Position numbers and translations under genes: made by a program | Part shown: positions 54,131 through 62,300 of the stretch, in pieces | Position numbering within the stretch: position 1 is the first letter of the stretch | How the letters are laid out: every line of letters starts with the position of its first letter | NCBI RefSeq assembly: GCF_031846505.1 | Contig: NZ_JAVRHP010000001.1 | Coordinates: 73,345 to 137,344 of the forward strand | DNA from: Autumnicola edwardsiae | GTDB lineage: Bacteria; Bacteroidota; Bacteroidia; Flavobacteriales; Flavobacteriaceae | DNA: 64,000 bases | Reading direction: 5' to 3' | Notes under the pieces: model-generated | What the model saw: the letters and a program-made list of their open reading frames with translations, nothing else | Told to the model about the DNA's origin: nothing | The model's database searches: none

Positions 54131-55138
54131 ATGCCACAAATAGATAAGGACAATGTCCTGGAAATACTGGGAAAAAGAATTCCACCGGGTAAGAGTGCAA
54201 CAATTAATTTTAACATGGCCAAGCTCTACACCACCACATCTGTGGAAGTGCCGGTTATCATTGAACGCTCAAAAAAACCAGGGCCGGTTGTATTGCTCAC
54301 AGCAGGTATTCATGGGGATGAGATAAACGGGGTAGAGATTGTACGCCAAATTATTTCCAAAGGAATTAATAGGCCTCAGAGAGGTACGATAATTTGCATT
54401 CCAGTTGTCAATATCTTCGGTTTTCTTACGCTCACAAGAGAATTTCCCGATGGTCGGGACCTGAACCGGGTTTTCCCCGGCACCAAACACGGCTCTCTGG
54501 CCAGTAGGTTCGCTTATCAGTTTGTAAAAAAGATTCTTCCTATCGCCGATTTTTGCCTTGATTTCCATACAGGGGGAGCAAGTAGATTTAATGCACCACA
54601 AATAAGAATAAAGAAGGGGGACGAGGAAAGCCTTAAGTATGCTCATATTTTTAATGCCCCATTTACCATTAATTCCAAGACAATAACAAAGTCTTACAGA
54701 GAAACCTGTTCAAAACTGGGAATTCCGGTTCTGCTTTTTGAAGGTGGAAAATCTGCCAACAGCAATAAAGAAATCGCAAGGCATGGAGTGGATGGCGCCA
54801 CACGAATTCTAAGTCACCTGGACATGCTAAATCCAAAATTTGATTATCCCGATTCGATTACAGAAACGGTTATTATCGAAAATACTTTTTGGATGCGTGC
54901 CAAGTACAGCGGACTTCTACACGTGAAAATCCCATGTGGCAAACATGTTGAAAAGGGGGAATTTATCGCTACCATTACCGACCCTTATGGCAAATTCAGG
55001 CATAAAATAAAGTCTGCAAATGAAGGTTATGTAATTAATGTAAACGAGTCTCCAATAGTTTACCAGGGAGATGCTGTTTTTCATATTTCACTACCAAAAA
55101 AGAGAAATGAAGAAGAGTTTTCTGAGAGCGAAATATAA
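54131..55138 (+). CDS. Succinylglutamate desuccinylase/aspartoacylase-family zinc hydrolase
   Basis: A 335-residue M14-like zinc hydrolase. Zinc ligands are in TAGIHGDEINGVE (His and Glu near residues 57-60) and DFHTGG (His near 143); the substrate-binding DLNRVFPG lies near 114-121. The catalytic Glu is in LLFEGGKSAN near 200. The C-terminal lobe ends in a biotinyl-like beta sandwich. It begins 3 bases after rimK. As part of this conserved neighbourhood it may remove or process glutamyl groups; that is inference, since the family acts on N-acyl amino acids. Confidence 0.88.
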   Translation: MPQIDKDNVLEILGKRIPPGKSATINFNMAKLYTTTSVEVPVIIERSKKPGPVVLLTAGIHGDEINGVEIVRQIISKGINRPQRGTIICIPVVNIFGFLTLTREFPDGRDLNRVFPGTKHGSLASRFAYQFVKKILPIADFCLDFHTGGASRFNAPQIRIKKGDEESLKYAHIFNAPFTINSKTITKSYRETCSKLGIPVLLFEGGKSANSNKEIARHGVDGATRILSHLDMLNPKFDYPDSITETVIIENTFWMRAKYSGLLHVKIPCGKHVEKGEFIATITDPYGKFRHKIKSANEGYVINVNESPIVYQGDAVFHISLPKKRNEEEFSESEI

Positions 55139-55679
55139 GGAGCTAAGACTGGATTTGTCTGTAGAAACCATAGAAGATCTAAGCCTGCAAATAGCCAATC
55201 AACTACTAGAATTGCCTATCTGGGACTACAGCTTTTATCATCTTTTTCTTAGTATAGCAGAGCAAAAGGAAGTTAACACAGAACCTATCCTCCATATTTT
55301 ACAGGGAAAAGACAAAAATGTAGTACTGCCAAAAACCGATGCTCCTACCAATAAACTGGTTAATTACCTTTTAACAGATACTACGGTTATAAAAAAGAAT
55401 CGCTGGAATATCCCGGAACCACAGGATGGGATTGAAATAGACACAGGGAAAATTGAAGTTGTCTTTATCCCGCTTCTCGCTTTTGACCAATGGGGACACC
55501 GCGTGGGCTACGGAAAAGGTTTTTATGATCAGTTTTTGGCAGGGTGTAGGGCAGATGTTCTTAAAATTGGACTCTCATTTTTTGAAGCCGAAGAAGAAAT
55601 TGAAGACATCTACCAGTCAGACGTCCCGTTAGACTACTGTGTCACACCTAAATACACCTACAGCTTTAATAAAAGTTAA
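55107..55679 (+). CDS. 5-formyltetrahydrofolate cyclo-ligase
   Basis: A 190-residue enzyme that converts 5-formyl-THF to 5,10-methenyl-THF using ATP. The start is the ATG at 55107 (MKKSFLRAKYKELR), a normal family start. A frame opening at 55071 would add 12 residues and lie wholly inside the upstream gene. The signature GHRVGYGKGFYDQFL is near residues 130-143 and DVPLDYCVTP is at the end. It overlaps the aspartoacylase-like gene by 32 bases and so is translated with the rimK cluster. Confidence 0.93.
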   Translation: MKKSFLRAKYKELRLDLSVETIEDLSLQIANQLLELPIWDYSFYHLFLSIAEQKEVNTEPILHILQGKDKNVVLPKTDAPTNKLVNYLLTDTTVIKKNRWNIPEPQDGIEIDTGKIEVVFIPLLAFDQWGHRVGYGKGFYDQFLAGCRADVLKIGLSFFEAEEEIEDIYQSDVPLDYCVTPKYTYSFNKS

Positions 55680-55735
55680 AATTATTTGTAGGACAATTCA
55701 CATTAGCCTATTTTTATCTAAATATTCCCCGGTTA

Positions 55736-57187
55736 ATGCTCAATGATCTCCAGCTAAATAGTATCCTCGAGGATTTTGATATAGCTTATTGGAAAATAGA
55801 CCTTTTTAGCAAAAATATCCACTGGTCTGATCATTTTACTACTCTAATTGGCGATCCAAACGCTACAAATGATTCTTATGAATTTTTTGTTCAGGAAATT
55901 CTCCACCCAGACTATCGCTACGACTTCAGAGTAAATTTTGAAAAACTAATACAGGAAAATGAGACTTTCAGCTTCGAAATAAGGATGCGCCTCGAAAATG
56001 GCAAATATCGATGGTTTGAATGCAGAAACCTTAAAAATAAAGACAAGAGCTTACGGGAAACAGCGGTATTACTCTTTGTAAACATCCACCAGAGCAAACG
56101 TGACCAGTATACTATAGAAGAAAACTTCTTCTATTACAGGGAAACTGCAGAAATGACTTCTACAGGTGGATGGTATGTAGATATTGTGGATAAGAATATC
56201 TACTGGGACAATGTGACCAAGAGAATTATGGATTGCCCCCAGGACTTTAACCCCGAATACGCGGAAAGATTAAAGTTTTATGCCCCGGAGCATCATCATA
56301 TAATAAATGCTGCTTTTAATAAATGTGAACTATACGGGATTCCATTTAAAATCGAGCTCAAAATGCTAACCCTTTATAACAGGGAATTTTGGATACGCGC
56401 CACGGGGAAGCCGGTCTACAACCAGGACCAGCAAATAATTGGGATAAGGGGTGTTTTCCAGGATATCGACGAAAATAAGACCAACGACATCAATCTTCAG
56501 AATTCCCTGGACATTATTGCCGCCCAAAATTCCCGTCTTTTTAACTTTGCGCATATTGTATCTCATAACCTTAGATCCCACAGTAGCAACCTAAGCCTTG
56601 TCGTAGAACTCTTAAAGGAAGCAGATACAGATAAGGATAAGCTGGATTTACTCGACAACGTTAACTATATTTCAGAAAACCTGGATACAGCAATTGCTCA
56701 TCTCAACGACGTGGTAAGTATCCAAACAACTTTAGCCAAGGAAAAGGTAAAAGTGAAGTTTGATGATGCTCTGGATTTTGTCCTAGCATCTATTTCTTCC
56801 TTAATTAATCGGGAAAATGCAAAAATCGTCGCTGAATTTAATTCCCTAAAAGAAATCTTGTATATCCCTGAGTATCTTGAAAGTATTTTACTAAATTTAG
56901 TTACAAATGCCATTAAATATAAACAACAGGGCAGAAGACCGGTTATTTATATTCAGACTTATGTTTCTAACGGAAAGGAATTTATGGAAATTAGCGACAA
57001 TGGTATAGGCATAGATCTCGATCAACATGGGGATAAGATGTTTGGGATGTACAAGACCTTTCATCAAAATCCAGACGCAAAGGGAATTGGACTGTTTATC
57101 ACTAAAAATCAGGTGGAGGCATTGGGAGGTTCTATTTCTGTTATGAGCACAGTGGGTATCGGGACCACTTTTAAAATAATGTTTTAG
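55736..57187 (+). CDS. PAS-domain sensor histidine kinase
   Basis: A 483-residue cytoplasmic (no membrane segment) sensor kinase. Two PAS domains occupy about 10-125 (IHWSDHFTTLIGDP, RWFECRNLKNKD) and 135-255 (GGWYVDIVDKNIYWDNV, FWIRATGKPVYN). The dimerisation H-box is NFAHIVSHNLRSH with phospho-acceptor His277. The ATPase domain has N-box LVTNAIKY, DNGIGID, and GIGLFITKNQVEALGG. It precedes a single-domain response regulator by 11 bases. The signal is unknown; soluble PAS kinases commonly sense light, redox or ligands. Confidence 0.93.
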   Translation: MLNDLQLNSILEDFDIAYWKIDLFSKNIHWSDHFTTLIGDPNATNDSYEFFVQEILHPDYRYDFRVNFEKLIQENETFSFEIRMRLENGKYRWFECRNLKNKDKSLRETAVLLFVNIHQSKRDQYTIEENFFYYRETAEMTSTGGWYVDIVDKNIYWDNVTKRIMDCPQDFNPEYAERLKFYAPEHHHIINAAFNKCELYGIPFKIELKMLTLYNREFWIRATGKPVYNQDQQIIGIRGVFQDIDENKTNDINLQNSLDIIAAQNSRLFNFAHIVSHNLRSHSSNLSLVVELLKEADTDKDKLDLLDNVNYISENLDTAIAHLNDVVSIQTTLAKEKVKVKFDDALDFVLASISSLINRENAKIVAEFNSLKEILYIPEYLESILLNLVTNAIKYKQQGRRPVIYIQTYVSNGKEFMEISDNGIGIDLDQHGDKMFGMYKTFHQNPDAKGIGLFITKNQVEALGGSISVMSTVGIGTTFKIMF

Positions 57188-57198
57188 AGCTATTTATT

Positions 57199-57618
57199 AT
57201 GGGGCAAAAAGTAGAGCTGGCATGTATTATCGATGATGATAAGATATACGTGAACCTGGTAAAAAAAATCATTGAAATTAAACAACTTTCAGAAAATCTT
57301 TTGATTTATAAAAACGGGAAAGAAGCCCTGGATTATTTTAAATACATCCTTAACGGTATGACTGAGGACCGGCTTCCCGAAATTATATTTCTTGATTTAA
57401 ACATGCCAGTGATGGATGGTTGGGAATTTCTGAATGAATTTGTGAAAATTAAGAATAACTTTAAGAAGAAAGTTACCCTTTATGTAGTGAGTTCTTCTAT
57501 AGATCCAAGAGATTTAGAGAGGGCAAAATCCATTAATATGGTAACTGATTATCTTATTAAACCAATAGAGCTTAAAAAGTTTGAAAAAATCTTTGGAAGG
57601 CAGGTACCTGCCGCTTAG
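57199..57618 (+). CDS. Single-domain response regulator
   Basis: A 139-residue receiver domain without an output domain. The acidic pocket is Asp12-Asp13, the phospho-acceptor Asp66 (FLDLNMPVMDGWEF), the switch Ser in VVSSS, and the conserved Lys in DYLIKPIE near 121. Partner of the preceding kinase in the same operon. Output is probably protein-protein interaction or a phosphorelay. Its stop codon overlaps that of the convergent lspA by 4 bases. Confidence 0.93.
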   Translation: MGQKVELACIIDDDKIYVNLVKKIIEIKQLSENLLIYKNGKEALDYFKYILNGMTEDRLPEIIFLDLNMPVMDGWEFLNEFVKIKNNFKKKVTLYVVSSSIDPRDLERAKSINMVTDYLIKPIELKKFEKIFGRQVPAA

Positions 57619-58226
57619 TTTTCTTCTTCGTGCTTTGGGAAAGCTCTTTTATTGAAGATAAGCAGAAGAATTACCCCAATGCTTATTGCGCTATCTGCAA
57701 TATTAAAGACAGGCTCAAAAAAGGTGAAGTAATTTCCACCCCAAAAAGGTATCCACTCCGGCAAATAACCTTCATACAAAGGAAAATAAAGCATGTCTAC
57801 AACTTTTCCATGAAAAAGGGTACTGTATCCCCCTCCTTCCGGCATAAATTGTGCTACCTGGCCATAGCTATCCTCAAAAACAATTCCGTAGAAAACAGAA
57901 TCTATAATGTTTCCCATTGCCCCGGCAAAGATAAATGCAATGGAGGTGATGAGAATTCTGGAAGCATTTTTACGAACAGAATCCCACAGCCAGTAACCAA
58001 TACCGAAAATGGCAACCAACCGGAATAAAGTTAAAATTAGTTTTCCATAAGTACCGGGGATTTTAGTTCCCCAGGCCATTCCTTCGTTTTCGACAAAAAG
58101 AATGCTAAACCAGTCCAGTACCGGAAGTTCCTGCCCTAAAGTAAAATTTGTTTTGATATAGATCTTGGAGATCTGGTCTATTAACAGTACCAGAAAAATA
58201 ATTAAGCCGGCTTTTTTTAGAGACAT
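57615..58226 (-). CDS. lspA: Lipoprotein signal peptidase (signal peptidase II)
   Basis: Inner-membrane aspartic protease of 203 residues that removes signal peptides of prolipoproteins. The catalytic aspartates are in GAMGNIIDSVFYG and FNIADSAISIG, on the last two of four membrane helices. A longer loop (about residues 110-165) between them is usual in Bacteroidota LspA. It is downstream of ileS and dksA, a common flavobacterial order, although an adhesin-like gene is interposed here. Confidence 0.97.
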   Translation of the reverse strand: MSLKKAGLIIFLVLLIDQISKIYIKTNFTLGQELPVLDWFSILFVENEGMAWGTKIPGTYGKLILTLFRLVAIFGIGYWLWDSVRKNASRILITSIAFIFAGAMGNIIDSVFYGIVFEDSYGQVAQFMPEGGGYSTLFHGKVVDMLYFPLYEGYLPEWIPFWGGNYFTFFEPVFNIADSAISIGVILLLIFNKRAFPKHEEEN

Positions 58227-58264
58227 GAATAGTTTAAGTTAAAAACGAACCAAAAATACTAATA

Positions 58265-58888
58265 TTATTTAGTTTTAAAGACACTAATATCCCCATTAAT
58301 AGATTTCAGTTTTAGAAGGTTAGCTCCTTGCATTTCTTTCGGGACACGCACCTCTCCATTTCGCGATTCCGCTTCTATATTGGCAAATGTCGTCTCTACA
58401 TAAATATTTCCTTTGTAGGTATTTACAATAGCATTTCCAATAAAAGGGGAAAGCCTGCAGTAGCCACTTTTTAAATCTGCATAAAAATTCTCATAGATTC
58501 CCCTGGCTACTACCGAGGCCAGATTTGAACTAACATACACCTGAATATTTTCGGGAACCTGTAGTTCTATTTCCATAGAAATTACCTTGTGTGCACTAAG
58601 CTTATCATACCCTCCGGTTAAGGCATCAGGATACCTGGTGGTCAGTTTTAAGTTGTGCTCCTCTTCCTGGGTAACAAGGGAGATATCGTTGTAATACTCT
58701 CCTTCAGAATGCGTGGAAATAATTACTTTTTCCGATTTAACGGTGCTCAGGCTTATTTTATGTACCTCATCGGCATAGATTTCAATTTTTCGAATGTCGC
58801 TGGCATCCAAAACTTCACGGGTCTCCTTCTGAGCACTGCCCAAGAAAATTCCGAGAAAAAACCATATAACTAAAAAAATTACCCTCAT
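58265..58888 (-). CDS. Exported DUF4097-like beta-helix protein
   Basis: A 207-residue protein with a signal peptide (MRVIFLVIWFFLGIFLGSAQ). Its start is placed at the ATG 58888; an in-frame ATG 12 bases upstream is also possible. The rest is repeated short strands (IEIYADEVHKISLSTVK, IYVETTFANIEAES, LKLKSINGDISVFKTK), the pattern of DUF4097/head-GIN putative auto-transporter adhesins. Function unknown. It lies between the dksA terminator and lspA. Confidence 0.65.
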   Translation of the reverse strand: MRVIFLVIWFFLGIFLGSAQKETREVLDASDIRKIEIYADEVHKISLSTVKSEKVIISTHSEGEYYNDISLVTQEEEHNLKLTTRYPDALTGGYDKLSAHKVISMEIELQVPENIQVYVSSNLASVVARGIYENFYADLKSGYCRLSPFIGNAIVNTYKGNIYVETTFANIEAESRNGEVRVPKEMQGANLLKLKSINGDISVFKTK

Positions 58889-58901
58889 CACAAAAATCAA
58901 A

Positions 58902-58932
58902 AACGCTCCATGTTACTATCAACAGGAGCGTT
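58902..58932 (-). terminator. Intrinsic terminator downstream of dksA
   Basis: AACGCTCC and GGAGCGTT form an 8-bp stem with a 15-base loop; on the minus strand it is followed by T residues. It is 24 bases beyond the dksA-type stop codon and overlaps the leader of the next gene. Confidence 0.65.
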
Positions 58933-58955
58933 CTTCATAATTTTAGAACGGTTTG

Positions 58956-59342
58956 TTACCGCTGTAGATTTTTAGCTTCTATGCTTAGTGTCGCATGTGG
59001 CACAAGCAAAAGACGCTCTTTTGCGATAAGTTTTCCAGTGACACGGCATATCCCATAAGTTTTGTTCTCGATACGCGTTAAAGCATTTTTTAGATCCCTT
59101 ATAAATTTCTCCTGACGAATGGCAAGCTGGGAATTAGCTTCTTTACTCATGGTTTCACTTCCCTCTTCAAACGCTTTAAATGTAGGAGAGGTATCATCGG
59201 TCCCATTGTTTCCATCATTCTTGTAGGCATTTTGATAGATCTCCAGTTGCTCCTGGGCCTTAGCAATCTTTTTCTGGATTAGAGCCTTAAACTCCGCCAA
59301 ATCTGCATCGCTGTACCTCTCTTTAATATCTGTTGTAGACAT
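58956..59342 (-). CDS. DksA/TraR-family protein with degenerate zinc finger
   Basis: A 128-residue coiled-coil protein of the DksA/TraR type that would bind the RNA polymerase secondary channel. The N-terminal two thirds are a helical hairpin with an acidic tip (DGNNGTDDTSPTF). The C-terminal finger has the GICRVTGKLI ... VPHATLSIEAKN pattern: only one of the four expected cysteines remains, the others being Thr, His and Thr-type residues. This is common in Bacteroidota. The start is 4 bases after the ileS stop, so it is co-transcribed with ileS. Confidence 0.9.
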   Translation of the reverse strand: MSTTDIKERYSDADLAEFKALIQKKIAKAQEQLEIYQNAYKNDGNNGTDDTSPTFKAFEEGSETMSKEANSQLAIRQEKFIRDLKNALTRIENKTYGICRVTGKLIAKERLLLVPHATLSIEAKNLQR

Positions 59343-59346
59343 AGGT

Positions 59347-62300
59347 TTAATGTTTTTTAATAAACAATTTTGTGCTTATTTCATCAAATTCTACAGGAGA
59401 ACCCTCTTCAAGCACATCTGCAAACTCGAGATTTGCAGTTAATGTTTCATTTTTAATATAAGTTATATTTTCATTAACGGCATCCTCGACTATGCCGTCC
59501 TTTTGTAGGGTCACGTTAATTGTATCTGTTACTTCAAAACCAGAATCTTTACGCATATTCTGGATACGGTTAATTAGTTCCCGGGCAACTCCTTCCTTCT
59601 TCAATTCCGGAGAAATACTTACATCAAGGGCTACCGTAATGTTACCACTACTGGCTACCGTCCAACCTTCAATATCCTGCGAGGTTATTTCCAGCTCATC
59701 GATTGCCAAATTAATCATTTTTTCATTAACTTCAATGTCAATACTGCCCGCACGCTCCACCTGCGCTATCTCTTCAGAAGTGAATTGACTTATCTTGCTA
59801 ACAATCAGTTTAATATCTTTTCCAAATCTCGGCCCAAGTACACGAAAATTTGGTTTTACCTGCTTCACCAGTATGCCTGAAGCATCATCTATAAGCTCCA
59901 GTTCCTTTACATTAACTTCAGATTTTATCAGATCCTGAACCGCGAGGATTTCTTCCTTCTGCCGCTCGTCCAGTACCGGTATCATTACTCTTTGCAAAGG
60001 CTGCCTCACTTTTATCATTTCCTTTTTTCTAAGCGAAAGTACCAGGGAAGAAATGATTTGTGCCTTCTCCATTTTTCGTTCTAAAGACTTATCAACAAAC
60101 TTTTCCTCAAACTGCGGAAACTGAGCCAAATGTACAGATTCGAATCTTTCCTTATTGGTTGCCTTGTTTAAATCTTTGTAAAGTTTATCCATATAGAATG
60201 GAGCAACCGGAGCACCTAACTTCGCCACTGTTTCAAGACAGGTATAAAGAGTTTGGTATGCTGAAATTTTATCTTGCTCATAATCTCCCTTCCAGAACCT
60301 TCTCCTGCTTAGGCGTACAAACCAGTTGCTAAGATTTTCCTGAACAAATTCTGAAATTGCCCGTGTAGCCCTTGTAGGCTCATAATCGGCATAAAATTTA
60401 TCGACGTTCTGGATAAGCGTATGCAATTCTGAAAGTATCCAGCGATCTATTTCCGGTCTTTCTTCCAGTGCAATTTCATCTTCAGCATAAGTGAAAGTAT
60501 CGATGTTGGCATATAGCGTAAAGAAAGAATAGGTATTGTAAAGTGTTCCGAAGAATTTACGTTGTACTTCTCCAATTCCTTCAATATCAAATTTTAGATT
60601 ATCCCATGGATTGGCATTGGAAATCATGTACCACCTGGTCGCATCGGGACCAAAAGCCGCCAAAGTTTCGAAAGGATCTACCGCATTGCCTAAACGTTTG
60701 GACATTTTTTGTCCGTTTTTGTCTAAAACAAGTCCGTTAGAAACTACGTTTTTATAAGCAACATCATCAAATATCATGGTTGCTATGGCATGGAGCGTGT
60801 AGAACCAACCACGTGTCTGGTCTACCCCTTCAGCAATAAAATCTGCCTTAAAAGCCCCCTGGCCCCTAAGGGGAGATTTGATAAGTGCTTCTTCAATTTG
60901 ATCAAGAACTACTTCAAGATTCCCGATTACTTCCTCGTTAGTAAAACGAATTACAGAATAATTAAAATTGTCCTTTAAATATTTGCTTCGGAAATCGTCA
61001 TTTTCTCGAATTTTGGGATCATTGTGATACCCGCCATCAACTTCTATAATTAAACCTTTAGCTAAACAAACAAAATCAACAATATATTCATCAATTATAT
61101 GTTCCCTTCTAAATTTATAGCCAGCCAGTTTTTTTCCTTTTAAACCTTCCCATAAGATTTTTTCAGCATCAGTGGGGTTGTTTTTTCGCTCTTCAGCTTT
61201 CTCTTTTAAAAGATGATAAGAAGATTTCCTGGCGGTTTGATATTTAGGGATGGTTTGTCCCCCTTTGGGGGATTTAGGGGGCATTTCGAACGGATAATGC
61301 CACTGGGAATAAGGCATAGAACCGGAATCGAACCACACATCTATAAGATCTGCCTCCCTTTTCATAGGCTTACCACTTTCAGAAATAAGTGTAATCCCGT
61401 CTACCACATTTTTATGAAGGTCTACCTGCTCGTAGTTCTCATCACTCATATTTCCCGGCTCAAAACCTTCAAAAATATCCTTGTCCATCACGCCAGCCGC
61501 CACAGCTTTGCCCATTTCTTCCTTTAGCTGTGCAATAGAACCGATTATTTTTTCTTCCCGTCCATCTTCTGTTCTCCAGATTGGCAACGGAATTCCCCAA
61601 TACCTGCTTCTGGACAAGTTCCAGTCGTTGGCATTCGCCAGCCAGTTTCCAAAACGCCCTTCTCCCGTAGCTTTTGGTTTCCAGTTGATGCCGAGATTCA
61701 ATTCATGCATCCGGTCCTTAACATCTGTTACTTTTATAAACCAGGAATCTAATGGGTAATAAAGAATAGGGCGATCTGTTCTCCAGCAATTTGGATAACT
61801 GTGCACATATTTTTCAACTTTAAAGGCACGATTTTCTTCTTTCAGTTTTATCGCGATTTCAACATCTACAGATTTCTCCGGAGCTTCTCCTTCGTCATAA
61901 TATTCGTTCTTCACATATTTTCCGGCAAACTCTCCAAGTTCCTTTCTGAATTTTCCCTGCAAATCTACAAGCGGAACCAGATTATCATTTTCGTCTTTAA
62001 CCAGCAATGGTGGAACTTCCGGCGTTGCCTGCTTCGCAACCAGCGCATCATCTGCACCAAAGGTAGGTGACGTGTGTACGATTCCCGTACCATCTTCTGT
62101 AGTTACAAAGTCTCCTGAAATTACTCTAAAAGCATTTTCAGGATTGTTATATGGCTGGGCATAAGGCAATAACTGCTCATATTTTATCCCTACAAGATCT
62201 TTCCCTTTAAATTCCTTTATTATACGATCTTCATATTCTTTTATTACAGATTGCGCTCTTTCTTTGGGATTTTTGGTTAGAGGGTCTTTACTAAATTTTT

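Larger units (their letters stand above)
60854..61282 (-). mobile_element. Palindrome-bounded DUF559 endonuclease module inserted in ileS
   Basis: Exactly 429 bases (143 codons), so the ileS frame is kept. The encoded domain (IleRS residues 665-782) has the DUF559/Vsr-like layout: NPTDAEKILWEGLKGKKLAGYKFRREH (in parts), then EYIVDFVC with Asp716, LIIEVDGGYH with Glu727 and Asp729, and YSVIRFTNEEV. These are the expected PD-(D/E)XK-like catalytic residues. Both ends are imperfect inverted repeats starting GCCCCCT. The gene-oriented codon at 61284 is ATG, so an internal start could make a free nuclease-synthetase fragment. I see no target-site duplication and no intein splicing motifs. Family assignment is by pattern recognition, not search. 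Confidence 0.85.

Noticed and set aside
55071..55106. Longer start for the 5-formyl-THF cyclo-ligase
   Set aside because: The extra residues LFFIFHYQKRE lie inside the preceding gene and the family start is MKKSFLR.
60854..61282. Intein within ileS
   Set aside because: The insert has no Cys/Ser at the start, no His-Asn at the end, and no Hint-domain blocks; its borders are palindromes encoding PPKSPKGG and SPLRGQG.
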